DNA from: Roseicyclus salinarum | GTDB taxonomy: Bacteria; Pseudomonadota; Alphaproteobacteria; Rhodobacterales; Rhodobacteraceae | DNA: 64,000 nt | Assembly (NCBI RefSeq): GCF_029624655.1 | Contig: NZ_JARRSA010000005.1 | Coordinates: forward strand, 1 to 64,000 | Reading direction: 5' to 3' | The notes under the pieces: generated by a model | Database searches by the model: none | What the model saw: only the letters and a program-made list of their open reading frames with translations | What the model was told of the DNA's origin: nothing | In this document: in pieces, positions 30,563 through 40,706 of the stretch | How positions within the stretch are numbered: position 1 is the first letter of the stretch | Layout of the letters: each line of letters begins with the position of its first letter | Made by a program: the position numbers and the translations under genes

Positions 30563-32251
30563 TCAGGAATGCTCCTCGGCCGCCGTGGCCGCGAGCGCCT
30601 TGTTGTAGGCTTTCAGCGCGTCGACGTGGAACAACGCACCCTCCAGCGCCGGGGGGCCGTCCCCGGGCGCAAGCTGAACCACCGGCACGAAGTCGAGGCC
30701 GGTGCGCTCGAAGATCGGCAGGGCGCGTTCCAGCGTGGCGTTGGTCTCGGTGTAGACGCCCTGCTCGACCAGCGTCAGAAGCTTGTCCTCGGGCGCTGCG
30801 TTCTCATGGTCCATGGGGCGCATAACGCGGCCCACGCGGAACATCGCGAGCAGGTAGGCCTGCGGACCGGCGGCGAGGTGGATGTTGCGCCGCTCGAGCT
30901 GCGTCAGGAAGAAGGACCGGTGCACCAGCCGCGAGGCGAGGGCGGTCGAGATCGACACCGCCACCATCACCGCAAGCCCGGTCTGCCAGTCGCCGGTCAG
31001 CTCGAACACGATCAGCGTCGTCGAGATCGGCGCGCCCAGGACCGCCGCCGCCACCGCGCCCATACCCGCCAGCGCATAAAGCGACTGCGACCCCGACACG
31101 TCCGGCATCAGGGCCGTGGCGATCAGCCCGAAGGCCAGCCCCGCAAGCGCCCCGATCATGAGCGAGGGCGAAAACACACCGCCGCCCATGCGCCCGGCGA
31201 TGGTGATCGACGCCGCCGCCGCCTTCACGATCGTGAACACGATCGCCTCGTGCAGCAGGAGCTGGCCGGTCAGCGCGGCGCTCGTCGTCTCGTAGCCCAC
31301 GCCGATGATGTGCGGAAACCACACCGCGATCGCGCCCAGCATCAGCCCCGCCGCCGCCGGTCTCAGCCAGCGCGGGATGCCCGTCGCGCGCTGGATCAGC
31401 GTGCCCATGTCGTCCGCCCAGAACGTGGCGCGCATGAACAGGACGGCGATCAGCCCCGACAGAAGCCCGAGGATCACGAATGCGGGCAGCTCGACGTAGA
31501 ACTGCAGCGTGCCCTCCTCGATCAGGCTGAACTCGGTCACGCCGCCGAATTCCAGGCGGTTGATCACCGTGCCCGCCGCCGAAGCGATGACGATCGGGGC
31601 GAAGGCATGGACCGCGAAATGCCGGAGCACCACCTCCAGCGCGAAGAGCGCGCCCGCGATCGGCGCGTTGAAGCTGGCCGAGACGGCCGCCGCCACGGCG
31701 CAGCCCAGCAGGTCGCGCCCGGTGACGCCGTCGGCCCGGATCCAGTCAGAAACGCGGCTGGAGATCAGGGCGGCGAGGTGCACCACCGGACCCTCGCGGC
31801 CAGACGAGCCGCCAGACCCCAGCGTGATCATGGAGGCCAGCGCCGAGGCGAGCCCCGCCCGCGTCTCGACCCGCCCGTTGTCGAGCGCCGCGCCCTCGAT
31901 CACGTCGGCCACCGAGCGCACGCGCGCGTCGGGGGTGAACCAGTGCAGGATCAGCCCCACGATCAGCCCGCCGCCCACCGGGATCAGCAAGATCAGGTAC
32001 CACGGCAGCCCCTCGGCGAAGCTGTGCATCATCCGCACGTCGTCGACGCCGTAGAGCGCGTGCTGCAGCGCATCGATGCCCTTGCGGAAGAACAGGGCGG
32101 CAAAGCCAGCCGCGATGCCGATGCTCAGTGCGATGAACCAGAACGTCACCTGGCTCGGGCCCTTTTCGCGCAGGACCTGCCAGCCGCCGACCCAGGCCGC
32201 GACGATCCCGTCGATCTGGTCCTGCAAGACGCCTCGGCGCTTCTCGGCCAC
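30563..32251 (-). CDS. ClC-family chloride channel / H+-Cl- exchanger
   Basis: 562 aa integral membrane protein. The chloride-selectivity motifs are GSGGSSGREGP (containing the gating glutamate of GREGP) and GGGVFSPSLMIGA, and ALAGMGAVAAAVLGAPIS is the third. After the ~10-helix transport core, the C-terminal ~110 residues (RVMRPMDHENAAPEDKLLTL onward) look like a CBS-type regulatory region, partly degenerate. GTG start with GGAGGGAAGG upstream. ClC exchangers of this size serve acid resistance or volume control in bacteria. Repeat copy B lies upstream. Confidence 0.92.
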   Translation of the reverse strand: MAEKRRGVLQDQIDGIVAAWVGGWQVLREKGPSQVTFWFIALSIGIAAGFAALFFRKGIDALQHALYGVDDVRMMHSFAEGLPWYLILLIPVGGGLIVGLILHWFTPDARVRSVADVIEGAALDNGRVETRAGLASALASMITLGSGGSSGREGPVVHLAALISSRVSDWIRADGVTGRDLLGCAVAAAVSASFNAPIAGALFALEVVLRHFAVHAFAPIVIASAAGTVINRLEFGGVTEFSLIEEGTLQFYVELPAFVILGLLSGLIAVLFMRATFWADDMGTLIQRATGIPRWLRPAAAGLMLGAIAVWFPHIIGVGYETTSAALTGQLLLHEAIVFTIVKAAAASITIAGRMGGGVFSPSLMIGALAGLAFGLIATALMPDVSGSQSLYALAGMGAVAAAVLGAPISTTLIVFELTGDWQTGLAVMVAVSISTALASRLVHRSFFLTQLERRNIHLAAGPQAYLLAMFRVGRVMRPMDHENAAPEDKLLTLVEQGVYTETNATLERALPIFERTGLDFVPVVQLAPGDGPPALEGALFHVDALKAYNKALAATAAEEHS

Positions 32252-32398
32252 TTGGCTTCGCCTTCCCTCCGGGCGCGATCGCGCCGTGCGCGCCGGCCTC
32301 CCCCGATGGCGCCGGACCGCATCCCGGCCTAGTGCACCCGCGCAGGGCTGGCAACCCCCGCGCGCGGGGGGCGGGATCCGGCCGGCGATGTCGGCGCG

Positions 32399-32480
32399 AT
32401 CTTCATCCTTGCGAAAAACTCCGGGGGAGACGCCGGCGCCGCCCCGGCGGTGGCGGCGTCGGGGGCTGGCCCCCGGCAGG
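32399..32480 (+). repeat. Dispersed intergenic repeat, copy B
   Basis: TCTTCATCCTTGC, three bases, AAACTCCGGGGG, then nested GC hairpins ending in GGGGG-CTGG-CCCCC. It lies in the 300-bp gap between recN and the ClC gene. Same head as copies A and C. Confidence 0.7.
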
Positions 32481-32552
32481 CGCGGGCGAACGGCTCCCGG
32501 TCACGTCTCCCGGTTTCGGGACCCGAGGCCGCGCCTTCCCACTCCCAGCCCC

Positions 32553-34208
32553 TCAGGCGGCCCCTTGCAAAAGCGCCCGCGCGGCGGCGCGCGCCTCGTC
32601 GGTGATCCTGTCCCCCGACAGCATCCGCGCGACCTCGTCGATCCGCGCGTCGGGATCCAGCGGCTCCACCCGGCTGAGGGTCATGCCCTCCCTCACGGCC
32701 TTGGCCACGCGCCAGTGATGCGCCCCCAGCGCCGCGACCTGCGGCGAGTGCGTGACCACCAGGACCTGCCCCCCGTCGGCGAGCGCGGCCAGGCGCCGTC
32801 CGACGGCATCGGCCGTCGCGCCGCCCACGCCGCGGTCGATCTCGTCGAAGATCATCGTCAGGCCGCTGTCGTCGCGCGTCAGGCAGACCTTCAGCGCCAG
32901 CAGGAAGCGCGACAGCTCGCCCCCCGACGCGATCCGGTTGAGCGGGCCCGACGGCGCGCCGGGGTTGGTCGCCACCGTGAACGTCACGGCATCGGCCCCC
33001 GCCGGCCCCGGATCGGCAGGCGCGATCTGGGTCGAGAAGACCGCACGCTCCAGCTTCAGCGGCGCAAGCTCCTCGGACATCGCCGCGTCGAGACGAATGG
33101 CGGCCTCGGCGCGGGCCGCGGTCAGGCGCTCGGCCGCCGCCGTCCAGGCACGCACGGCGCTGTCATGGGCATGACGCAGATCGCCGATCTCCTCGGCCCC
33201 GTGGTCGAGCACCGAGAGCCGCGCGTCGAGGTCCGCGCCGAACGCGGCGAGGTCGTCGGGCACGATCGCGTGCTTGCGCGCCAGCGCGCGCAACGCGAAG
33301 AGCCTCTCCTCCGCCTCTTCCAGCTCAGAGGGGTTGAAGACGAGCGCCTCGGCGAAACGCTCCACCTCCGATTGCGCCTCGCCCAGTTCCACCAGCGCGC
33401 GATCAAGCGCAGCGAGCGCCGCGTCGAGGCCGCCCTCCGCCCGGTCGGCCGCGCCGTCGAGCCAGCGGCGCGCATCGCCGATCTGCCCCTCTGCGCCCTC
33501 GCCCGAAAGCGCGGCTGCGGCCCGCACCACGTCGGCGCGCATCTTCTCGGCGGCCTGCATCAGGCGGCGCCGCGCGTCCAGCTCGGCCTCCTCGCCCGGC
33601 CGCGGCGCCAGCGCGCCGATCTCGGCGGCGGCGTGGCGCAGGAATTCCTCCTCGCGGCGCATCTCCTCCAGGCGCGCCTCGGCTTCGGCGAGCGCCCGGC
33701 GCGTCTCGGACCGCGCGCGCCATGCCTCGGCGACCTCGGCCCGGAGCGCGCCCAGCCCGCCGAACTCGTCCAGCATCGCGCGGTGGTTCCTGGGGTCGAG
33801 CAGCCCGCGGTCGTCCTGCTGGCCGTGCAGCTCCACGAGAACCTCGGACAGCGCGCGCAGGACGTCGCCCGACGCGCGGCGGTCGTTGACCCAGGCCGTC
33901 TTGCGGCCCTCCGCGGTGTTCACCCGCCGCAGGATCAGCTCGTCGCCGCGCGGCAGCCCGGCCTCCTCCAGCACGGACTGCACCGGGTGGTCGGAGGCCA
34001 CCTCGAAGACCGCCACCACCTCGCCCTGCGCGGCCCCGCTCCGCACGAGGTCGGCGCGCCCACGCCAGCCCAGCACGAAGCCGAGCGCATCGAGCAGGAT
34101 GGACTTGCCCGCGCCGGTTTCGCCCGTCAGCACGTTCAGGCCCGGCGAGAAGCCGAGTTCCAGCCGGTCGATGATGAGAAGGTCGCGGATGTCGAGATGC
34201 CGGAGCAT
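32553..34208 (-). CDS. recN: DNA repair protein RecN
   Basis: 551 aa SMC-like ATPase acting in double-strand break repair. Walker A is LTGETGAGKSILLDAL near the N-terminus, the ABC signature region is ASGGELSRFLLALK and Walker B is LTMIFDEIDRGVGG; a long coiled coil (about residues 160-370) lies between. ATG start. It lies 63 bp downstream of bamD on the same strand, a common alphaproteobacterial order (lpxC-bamD-recN). Confidence 0.96.
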   Translation of the reverse strand: MLRHLDIRDLLIIDRLELGFSPGLNVLTGETGAGKSILLDALGFVLGWRGRADLVRSGAAQGEVVAVFEVASDHPVQSVLEEAGLPRGDELILRRVNTAEGRKTAWVNDRRASGDVLRALSEVLVELHGQQDDRGLLDPRNHRAMLDEFGGLGALRAEVAEAWRARSETRRALAEAEARLEEMRREEEFLRHAAAEIGALAPRPGEEAELDARRRLMQAAEKMRADVVRAAAALSGEGAEGQIGDARRWLDGAADRAEGGLDAALAALDRALVELGEAQSEVERFAEALVFNPSELEEAEERLFALRALARKHAIVPDDLAAFGADLDARLSVLDHGAEEIGDLRHAHDSAVRAWTAAAERLTAARAEAAIRLDAAMSEELAPLKLERAVFSTQIAPADPGPAGADAVTFTVATNPGAPSGPLNRIASGGELSRFLLALKVCLTRDDSGLTMIFDEIDRGVGGATADAVGRRLAALADGGQVLVVTHSPQVAALGAHHWRVAKAVREGMTLSRVEPLDPDARIDEVARMLSGDRITDEARAAARALLQGAA

Positions 34209-34271
34209 GGACGCACCTTTAGACCGGCCGGGCGGCGATGCAAGGGCCGCCCGCCCCGGCCGTGATCCGGG

Positions 34272-35180
34272 TCAGAGCCAGTCGCCGCGGACCGTCTGGT
34301 CCCAGACCTCGCGCAGCCAGCCCTCGCCCGCCGCTTCGGCGGAAAGGCCGCGGCCGGTGAGCTGGCGGAAGGCGTCGTCGTAGAACGGCGAGCCGCGGAA
34401 GTTGTAGCCGAGGATCGCGCCGGCTGTCTGCGCCTCGTCCGTCAGGCCAAGCGCGAGATAGGCCTCGACCAGCCGCAGGAGCGCCTCGGGCGTGTGGCTG
34501 GTGGTCTGGAATTCCTCGACCACGATGCGGAACCGGTTGATGGCCGCGGTGTAGTGCTGCCGGCGGAGGTAGTAGCGCCCGACTTCCATCTCGCTTGCGG
34601 CGAGCTGGTCGAAGGCCACGTCGAAGCGCAGAACCGCGTCCTGCGTGTAGTCGCTGTCGGGATAGCGCTCGATCACCGTGCGAAGCGCCTGAAGCGCGTC
34701 GATGGCGATGGACTGGTCGTTGCCGATCTGGTCCATCTGGTCATAGTAGCTGAGCGCGATGAGATACTGGGCGTAGGCCGCGTCCTCCTCGGCGGGGTAG
34801 AAGTCGAGGTAGCGCTGCGCGGCGCTTCGGCTGTTCTCGTAATCGCGGTCCTGATGATAGGCGAAGGCCGCCATGATCAGGGCGCGCCGCGCCCAGTCGG
34901 AATAGGGGTGAAGGCGCTCGACCTCGCCGAAAAGCTCGGCCGCGCGGTCCGGACGGTCTCGCTCGAGCTCGAATTCGGCCTGCCGGTAGATGGTCTCGGC
35001 GTCAAGCTCCTCGAGCGGGGCCTGCCTGTCGCGCGCCGCGAACAGCCCGCCGCCGCCGCCGCCGAACATTCCGCCGCCATCACCGCCGCCGCAGCCCGCC
35101 AGAAGGCCCGCAAGAGCCACCGCGCCCGTCCAGCGCGCCCATGTCCTGCCTGCCGATGCTGCACGCTGCATGTGATCCAT
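34272..35180 (-). CDS. bamD: Outer membrane assembly lipoprotein BamD
   Basis: 302 aa. Signal sequence with lipobox LLAGC (Cys about residue 30), a Gly-rich stretch, then tetratricopeptide-like repeats: AETIYRQAEFELERDRPDRA, DWARRALIMAAFAYHQDRDY, YAQYLIALSYYDQMDQIGND, which match BamD of the Bam complex that inserts beta-barrels in the outer membrane. The ATG at 35180 (MDHMQRAAS) is chosen; an ATG three codons later is equally possible. A sigma-70-like promoter lies about 60 bp upstream. Confidence 0.94.
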   Translation of the reverse strand: MDHMQRAASAGRTWARWTGAVALAGLLAGCGGGDGGGMFGGGGGGLFAARDRQAPLEELDAETIYRQAEFELERDRPDRAAELFGEVERLHPYSDWARRALIMAAFAYHQDRDYENSRSAAQRYLDFYPAEEDAAYAQYLIALSYYDQMDQIGNDQSIAIDALQALRTVIERYPDSDYTQDAVLRFDVAFDQLAASEMEVGRYYLRRQHYTAAINRFRIVVEEFQTTSHTPEALLRLVEAYLALGLTDEAQTAGAILGYNFRGSPFYDDAFRQLTGRGLSAEAAGEGWLREVWDQTVRGDWL

Positions 35181-35241
35181 CCCCGCTCGTCTCGCGTCGC
35201 GACCCATGGGTGCGCTCACCTCGCGGCACCCGGTCGGAGCG

Positions 35242-35269
35242 GTCCTAGCACAAAGTTTTTTGGTGCAAA
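35242..35269 (-). promoter_or_regulatory. Candidate promoter of bamD
   Basis: Minus strand TTTGCA (35269-35264), 16-bp A/T-rich spacer, TAGGAC (35247-35242). It is the only A/T-rich stretch in the lpxC-bamD gap. Confidence 0.35.
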
Positions 35270-35332
35270 ACGCCTCATGTGCGGGCAGGCCGCCATGGGC
35301 GGGCCGGGACGCGCCTGGGCTGCCGCCCGCGA

Positions 35333-36250
35333 TCACGCGACGTGGGCGAGATCGCCGGCGTTGACCCCGACGCCGGGCAGGCCCGCGGCCTGCTGCGCGT
35401 TGCATTCGACGAACCGCACCGCGCCCGGCGTGGCGAAAAGCCGCCGCAGGAGCCGGTTGGTCAACATGTGACCCGCCCGCACGCCGCTATAGCGCGCCAG
35501 AAGCGGCGCACCGGCGAGGGCGAGATCGCCAAGCGCATCGAGCATCTTGTGGCGCACGGCCTCGTCGGCGTGGCGGAAGCCGCCGGGGCTGAGGACGTCG
35601 GCGCCATCGACGACGACGGCGTTGTCGTAGGTCCCGCCAAGCGCGAGGCCCGCCGCGCGCATCGCGTCGACGTCGGCCTGCCGGCAGAAGGTGCGGCTGT
35701 CGCAGTATTCGCGGACGAAGCGGCCATTGGCGAGGTTCGCGACCCGGCGCTGTCGGCCGATCGCGGCGTCGGCGAAGTCGATTGCGAAATCCATCTCCAG
35801 CCCTTCGGCGGGCGACAGGCTGGCCGATGCCTCGCCCTCGGTCACGGTGATTTCGCGCAGGACGGCGATGGCGTGGATCGGAGCGTCCTGACGCTGGATG
35901 CCGGCATCGAGGATACCGCGCACGAAAGGCGCGGCGGAGCCGTCGAGGATCGGGACCTCGGGCCCGTCGAGTTCGACGAGGGCGTTATGGATGCCGCAGC
36001 CCGCAAGCGCGGCCATCACGTGCTCGACCGTCGAGACCGAAGCGCCGCTGTCGCCGTCGAGGCGCGTGCACAGGCGGCTTTCGGGGACACGGTCGTAGCG
36101 GGCGGGGATGAAAGGCGCACCGGGCAGGTCTATGCGGCGGAACCACAGGCCCATGTTCGCGGCGCGCGGCCGTATTGTCATCCGCACGAGGCGCCCCGTA
36201 TGGAGGCCCACGCCGGTGAAGCTCACGTCAGTCCTGATCGTCGCCTGCAT
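35333..36250 (-). CDS. lpxC: UDP-3-O-acyl-N-acetylglucosamine deacetylase
   Basis: 305 aa; performs the committed zinc-dependent deacetylation in lipid A synthesis. FTGVGLHTGR at the start, STVEHVMAAL (zinc H77), and RHKMLDALGDLALAG (zinc His/Asp) are the family motifs, and GHMLTNRLLRRL near the end holds the catalytic histidine. ATG start. It follows ftsZ in the same orientation, as in enterics, but a strong terminator after ftsZ and a 322-bp gap argue for a separate promoter. Confidence 0.97.
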   Translation of the reverse strand: MQATIRTDVSFTGVGLHTGRLVRMTIRPRAANMGLWFRRIDLPGAPFIPARYDRVPESRLCTRLDGDSGASVSTVEHVMAALAGCGIHNALVELDGPEVPILDGSAAPFVRGILDAGIQRQDAPIHAIAVLREITVTEGEASASLSPAEGLEMDFAIDFADAAIGRQRRVANLANGRFVREYCDSRTFCRQADVDAMRAAGLALGGTYDNAVVVDGADVLSPGGFRHADEAVRHKMLDALGDLALAGAPLLARYSGVRAGHMLTNRLLRRLFATPGAVRFVECNAQQAAGLPGVGVNAGDLAHVA

Positions 36251-36520
36251 CTACTCACCCGCTGTCCCAGTATCCCCGTGCCGCGTCTCGTGCCCGAAAC
36301 CGCCCCGGCCGTGTGTGTCCGGCCATTCGGCGATCTCAAGGCGCGCGGGCTTTCGAGGTTGGCTCCGACCGGCGCTTCCGGCCTGAACCCGCAGTTACGG
36401 GCTACAGGCAGGCGGCAACAGTGACAATTCAACGATTATGACGTCTTGCAACATTGCCGACCGGGTTCGGCAGAAACCCGCCGACTTACTCACAGAATCA
36501 ACCCAACTCGCTGATCCAAA
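36251..36520. other. Gap upstream of lpxC (leader/promoter region)
   Basis: Less GC-rich between 36420 and 36520. One GAATC site at 36495. I see no gene; a 69-codon minus-strand frame (36223-36432) overlaps lpxC and has no recognisable features. The lpxC promoter is probably here, but no -35/-10 pair is convincing. Confidence 0.5.
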
Positions 36521-36550
36521 ACGAAAAGGGGCCGGCGATGCGCCGGCCCC
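36521..36550 (-). terminator. Intrinsic terminator after ftsZ
   Basis: Read on the minus strand: perfect 10-bp stem GGGGCCGGCG / CGCCGGCCCC with a 3-nt loop, followed by TTTTCGTTTTGG. It lies 22 bp after the ftsZ stop and should end the dcw transcript before lpxC. Confidence 0.85.
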
Positions 36551-36572
36551 GAAGTGTCGATTGTTACCGCGA

Positions 36573-38234
36573 TCAGTTCGCCTGACGACGCAGGAATGCG
36601 GGAATTTCGATCCGCTCCTGGTCGGGATCCACGGCGGTGTCGTCGTCCCGCGCCGGGATGTGGCTCTGCGGCGGCTGCCCCGAGAAGCTCGGCGTGCGGC
36701 GCGTGACGGGCGAGGTTCCCTCGTCCGCGTGACCGGTCATCCGGTTGATCAGGTTGTTGATCCCGAAGCGCGCCTTGCCGTGCTGCTGCGGCTGCTCGCC
36801 CTGCGTGCGGGGCTGATGGGCCTGAGCCTCGGCGCGGGGCGTCTCGCGCTGGATGGCGTCGCGAAGCCGGGACAGCGCCTCGGGCGTGGGCGATCCGCCG
36901 GCCTTGGGGGCGACGAAGGCCCGCTCGCCATGCTCCTCGCGTGCGGGGCCGCGCTCCTGCGAGGCCGAGGCCGCGGGAACCGGACGCACGGGCGCCTGCG
37001 GCACCGGGCGGTAGGCCGGCGGCGGAACGGCATCCGAGGCCTGCTCGGGCTCGAAGAGGTCGTCCGGGGACGCCTCGTCCGCGAAGGTCTCGAACAGCGA
37101 CGGCTCCGGCGCCTCGGACGCCCTGCCACGCTCGGGCGCGGGGGCCGGGGCGGGTGCGGGGGCCGAAGCGGCTGCCGGCTGCTCGTCGACCGCTTCCCCG
37201 GTGCGGGAGCGGTTGCGCAGCGCGGCGGCGCCGTAGATGTCGCGGTGCGGCTCGCTGGCCTCGGCCGAGACGTCGATGCCGGTCGCCACGACCGACACGC
37301 GCATCTTGCCTTCCATCTTCTCGTCAAGCGTGGAGCCGACGATGATGTTGGCGTCCGGGTCCACTTCCTCGCGGATGCGGTTGGCGGCCTCGTCGAGCTC
37401 GAACAGCGTCAGGTCGTAGCCGCCGGTGATGTTGATGAGCACGCCGCGCGCGCCCTTCAGGCTGATCTCGTCCAGAAGCGGGTTGGCGATGGCCTTCTCG
37501 GCGGCCTGCAGCGCGCGGGTGTCGCCATCGGCCTCGCCCGTGCCCATCATGGCCTTGCCCATCTCGTTCATCACCGCGCGGACGTCGGCGAAGTCGAGGT
37601 TGATGAGGCCCGGACGCACCATCAGGTCGGTCACGCCCTTCACGCCCTGGTAGAGCACGTCGTCGGCCATCGCGAAGGCCTCGGTGAAGGTCGTCTTCTC
37701 GTTGGCGAGCCGGAACAGGTTCTGGTTCGGAATGATGATGAGCGTGTCGACGACCTTCTGGAGCGCCTCGATGCCCTCGTCGGCCTGGCGCATCCGCTTG
37801 CCGCCCTCGAACTGGAACGGCTTGGTCACGACGCCGACCGTCAGGACCCCAAGCTCGCGCGCGGCCTGCGCGATGATGGGCGCCGCGCCGGTGCCGGTGC
37901 CGCCGCCCATGCCGGCGGTGATGAAGGCCATGTGCGCGCCGGCCAGATGATCCACGATTTCCTCGATGGATTCCTCGGCCGCGCTTGCGCCGACCGCGGG
38001 CCGCGCGCCTGCGCCAAGCCCTTCGGTCACGCGGGCGCCCATTTGGATGCGTCCCGGCGCCTTGGACTGCGCGAGGGCCTGCGCGTCGGTGTTCGCGACG
38101 ACGAACTCGCAGCCCTCGAGGCTCTGGTCGATCATGTTGTTGACGGCGTTGCCGCCGGCCCCGCCCACGCCGAAGACGGTGATGCGCGGTTTCAGTTCCT
38201 GCCGCGTGTCGGGCATGGTGAGATTGAGTGTCAT
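36573..38234 (-). CDS. ftsZ: Cell division protein FtsZ
   Basis: 553 aa tubulin-like GTPase that forms the Z ring. The GTP signature GMGGGTGTG is at residues 108-116, preceded by [13 protein letters not shown]; the T7 region and [12 protein letters not shown] are present. After the ~320-residue core comes a ~200-residue Pro/Ala/Glu-rich linker, longer than in enterics and usual in alphaproteobacteria, ending in [14 protein letters not shown], the conserved tail that binds FtsA. ATG start, with a 211-nt gap to ftsA that may hold its own promoter. Confidence 0.98.
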   Translation of the reverse strand: MTLNLTMPDTRQELKPRITVFGVGGAGGNAVNNMIDQSLEGCEFVVANTDAQALAQSKAPGRIQMGARVTEGLGAGARPAVGASAAEESIEEIVDHLAGAHMAFITAGMGGGTGTGAAPIIAQAARELGVLTVGVVTKPFQFEGGKRMRQADEGIEALQKVVDTLIIIPNQNLFRLANEKTTFTEAFAMADDVLYQGVKGVTDLMVRPGLINLDFADVRAVMNEMGKAMMGTGEADGDTRALQAAEKAIANPLLDEISLKGARGVLINITGGYDLTLFELDEAANRIREEVDPDANIIVGSTLDEKMEGKMRVSVVATGIDVSAEASEPHRDIYGAAALRNRSRTGEAVDEQPAAASAPAPAPAPAPERGRASEAPEPSLFETFADEASPDDLFEPEQASDAVPPPAYRPVPQAPVRPVPAASASQERGPAREEHGERAFVAPKAGGSPTPEALSRLRDAIQRETPRAEAQAHQPRTQGEQPQQHGKARFGINNLINRMTGHADEGTSPVTRRTPSFSGQPPQSHIPARDDDTAVDPDQERIEIPAFLRRQAN

Positions 38235-38445
38235 CGCTCTGTCCGCCTGTTGCCCCGGTTTGCCCGGTTCATTTCAGATGTGGCCCACGGTCTGACGCCG
38301 CCTCGGCCGGTCTGCCTCGGTATTTCCGAATAACCTAACGGCTTCCCCGGCGTCCGTCACGCGGAAAATCGGCAATTATGGCGAAATCTGGGGCGGAAAT
38401 CCGCCTAGGGGGCAGCAGGTTGGGTGCTACCCCAAGATGCGGCGC

Positions 38446-39777
38446 TCACCAGTTGTCGCGGAACCACTTGACCGCGCGCTTCAGGCTGCGTGCCGGGTAG
38501 CGGTCCGCAGGCGTCTCGAAATCCCACCATTCGTCCTGCGGGTGCGCCGCAAAGAGCGCAAGGCCCACGCAGGCCGAGAAGGCGGGCCCGCAGGCCGATT
38601 GCGGCAGGCCCTGCACGCGCAGGGGCCGTCCAAGCCGGACCTGGTTTCCGAGGATGCGGCTGGCCAGCCCGTCGAGGCCGGGGATCATGCTCGCCCCGCC
38701 CGTCAACACGATGCGCTGGGAGGGCAGATGCTCGAAGCCGGCGGCGTCCAGGCGCGCGCGCGTCTCCTCGAGGATCTCCTCCACGCGGGGGCGCATCACG
38801 CCGATCAGTTCCGAGCGCGACACGGTGCGGCGGTCGTGGTGCCAGTCGCCGGTCTCGCTTTCCAGCTCGATGATCTCGCGGTCGTCCATGCCCGTGGCCA
38901 TGACGCCCCCGAACCGGGTCTTGATCCGTTCGGCGTGCGGCATCGGGATCTGCAGGCCGTGGCTGATGTCCGAGGTCACATGGTCGCCGCCCATCCGCAC
39001 CGTGTCGGCGAAGATCATGTGCTTCTTGATGAAGATCGACAGCGACGTGGCGCCGCCGCCCATGTCGATGCAGGCTGCGCCGAGCTCCTGCTCGTCTTCC
39101 ACGAGGCTGGAGATTCCCGCGACATAGGGCGCGCTGGCGAGCCCCGCGAGTTCGAGGTCGCATCGCTTCACGCAGTGCAGCAGCGTCTCGATCGCGCCCG
39201 CCTCGATCGTCAGCAGGTGCATGTCCACCGACAGCCGGCCACCGACATGCCCGCGCGGATCGGCAAGCCCGGTGCGGTGGTCGAGCGAGAAGTTGACCGG
39301 CTGCGCGTGCAGGACCTCGCGGCCGTGGCCGATGTCTGGCACGTCGCAGGCCGCGAGGACACGCGCGATGTCCGCATCCTCGACGCTTCCGGTCTGCAGG
39401 ACCACCTCGCCGTCCAGCCCGTAGCTCCGCGGCCGCGCGCCGGCGAGCGACACGATGACATGATCGACACGCGTCTGCGCCATCTTCTGCGCCGCCTGCA
39501 CGGCGGTGCGGATCGCGCGCTCGGTCTCCTGCACGGTGTCGATCTCGCCGAACTTCACCCCGCGCGAGCGCGTCGTTGCGGCCCCGATGACCCGAAAGCC
39601 CGCCTGCCCCGCCATCGCGCCGATCCCCTCGCCCTTCGGCTTGTCGCTCTCGTCGAAGCGCAGCACGAGGCAGGCGATCTTGAAGGTGCCGATGTCGAGA
39701 ACGGCGACGACGCCGCGGCGCATCGCCTCTTCGCGCTTGGCCCGCATGGCGCGCTGGGACTGGTAGAGCAGGTTCAT
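38446..39777 (-). CDS. ftsA: Cell division protein FtsA
   Basis: 443 aa actin-like ATPase that tethers FtsZ to the membrane. VAVLDIGTFKIACLVLRFDE is the phosphate 1 motif, AACIDMGGGATSLSIF phosphate 2, and VLTGGASMIPGLDGLASRIL the adenosine motif. The C-terminal helix KRAVKWFRDNW is the amphipathic membrane-targeting sequence. ATG overlaps the ftsQ stop (ATGA), so ftsQ and ftsA are translationally coupled. Confidence 0.97.
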   Translation of the reverse strand: MNLLYQSQRAMRAKREEAMRRGVVAVLDIGTFKIACLVLRFDESDKPKGEGIGAMAGQAGFRVIGAATTRSRGVKFGEIDTVQETERAIRTAVQAAQKMAQTRVDHVIVSLAGARPRSYGLDGEVVLQTGSVEDADIARVLAACDVPDIGHGREVLHAQPVNFSLDHRTGLADPRGHVGGRLSVDMHLLTIEAGAIETLLHCVKRCDLELAGLASAPYVAGISSLVEDEQELGAACIDMGGGATSLSIFIKKHMIFADTVRMGGDHVTSDISHGLQIPMPHAERIKTRFGGVMATGMDDREIIELESETGDWHHDRRTVSRSELIGVMRPRVEEILEETRARLDAAGFEHLPSQRIVLTGGASMIPGLDGLASRILGNQVRLGRPLRVQGLPQSACGPAFSACVGLALFAAHPQDEWWDFETPADRYPARSLKRAVKWFRDNW

Positions 39778-40706
39778 CCGCGTTCATCTCCGAAGGGTGG
39801 GACCTCGCCCGAACGGATCATCTGGAGCGTCTCCAGCGCGTCGGGCGTCAATTGCACGCTCGTCCGGGCCGGGTTGCGCATGTCGATGCGCACGAGGTCG
39901 CGGTCGAGGATCTGCTGCACGTCGTGCAGCAACAGGATTTCGTCGAGCGCCGCACGCGGGCTTTCGGCGGGCAGCAGGATGCGCGGCCCGTCCCGGAGCA
40001 CCACGTCCCAGCGGCGATTGCCAACCCGCACCAGTCCGCGCAGCCGTTCGCCCAGGGGCTCCGCGCCGGAAAGAAGCGCGAGCGCCTCGTCCACCGCGAG
40101 GTCGGCGCCGCTTCCCGCCACGATGGGCAGCGGCGCGGCGAGCGGCCTGTCCTCGAGCGCGGCCACGAAATGCCCCTCGGCGTCGATCAGGACAGTGTCG
40201 GTCCGGGTCTGCCAGATCAGCGCGGGCACCCGCTCGGTCACGGCGACCGAGAGGTAGCCGCCGCCGTTGATCCGCACGTCCGCCGAGGCCACGGCCGGCA
40301 GCGCCTCGACCCGCTGGCGCAGCGTGGCGAGGTCGATGTCGAAGGACGAGATCGGCAGGTCGAGCGCCAGCGCGCCGCGCACCTCCTCGGTGACGGCGTC
40401 ACTCGCGCCCTCGATCGACAGGACGTTGACCCGGAACTCGGGCCGGTCCTCGATCTCGCGGCGGATCTCGGCGGCCTGGTCGCGGATGGCCTGGATGCGG
40501 CCGGCGTCGGACAGGTACCACGCGACAGGCAGAACGATTGCTGCCGCGGGAACGCCAACGCGCAGGATCGTGCGGAAGAACGGCGTCAGCCATAGCCGCT
40601 GCGCGCGATAGGTCAGGCGCGAGGGCGCGGGGTCGGGCCGGGCGCGCGGCGCATCGCGGCGCGGCGCGTCGTGAGGAACTCCGCGGCGGGCGATCAGCGG
40701 TCGCAT
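39774..40706 (-). CDS. ftsQ: Cell division protein FtsQ
   Basis: 310 aa bitopic divisome protein. A basic cytoplasmic N-terminus rich in Arg/Pro is followed by a membrane helix (about residues 45-65, RVGVPAAAIVLPVAWYLS) and the POTRA domain starting at RVNVLSIEGASDAVTEEV. It links FtsL/FtsB-type proteins to the ring. ATG start lies inside the end of ddl (13-bp overlap). Confidence 0.95.
   Translation of the reverse strand: MRPLIARRGVPHDAPRRDAPRARPDPAPSRLTYRAQRLWLTPFFRTILRVGVPAAAIVLPVAWYLSDAGRIQAIRDQAAEIRREIEDRPEFRVNVLSIEGASDAVTEEVRGALALDLPISSFDIDLATLRQRVEALPAVASADVRINGGGYLSVAVTERVPALIWQTRTDTVLIDAEGHFVAALEDRPLAAPLPIVAGSGADLAVDEALALLSGAEPLGERLRGLVRVGNRRWDVVLRDGPRILLPAESPRAALDEILLLHDVQQILDRDLVRIDMRNPARTSVQLTPDALETLQMIRSGEVPPFGDERG

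Noticed and set aside
38235-38445. A defined ftsZ promoter in the ftsA-ftsZ gap
   Set aside because: The 211-bp gap is long enough, and GTGACG with TTAGGTTAT is vaguely promoter-like, but no pair is good enough to annotate; no CtrA site (TTAA-N7-TTAA) is present.
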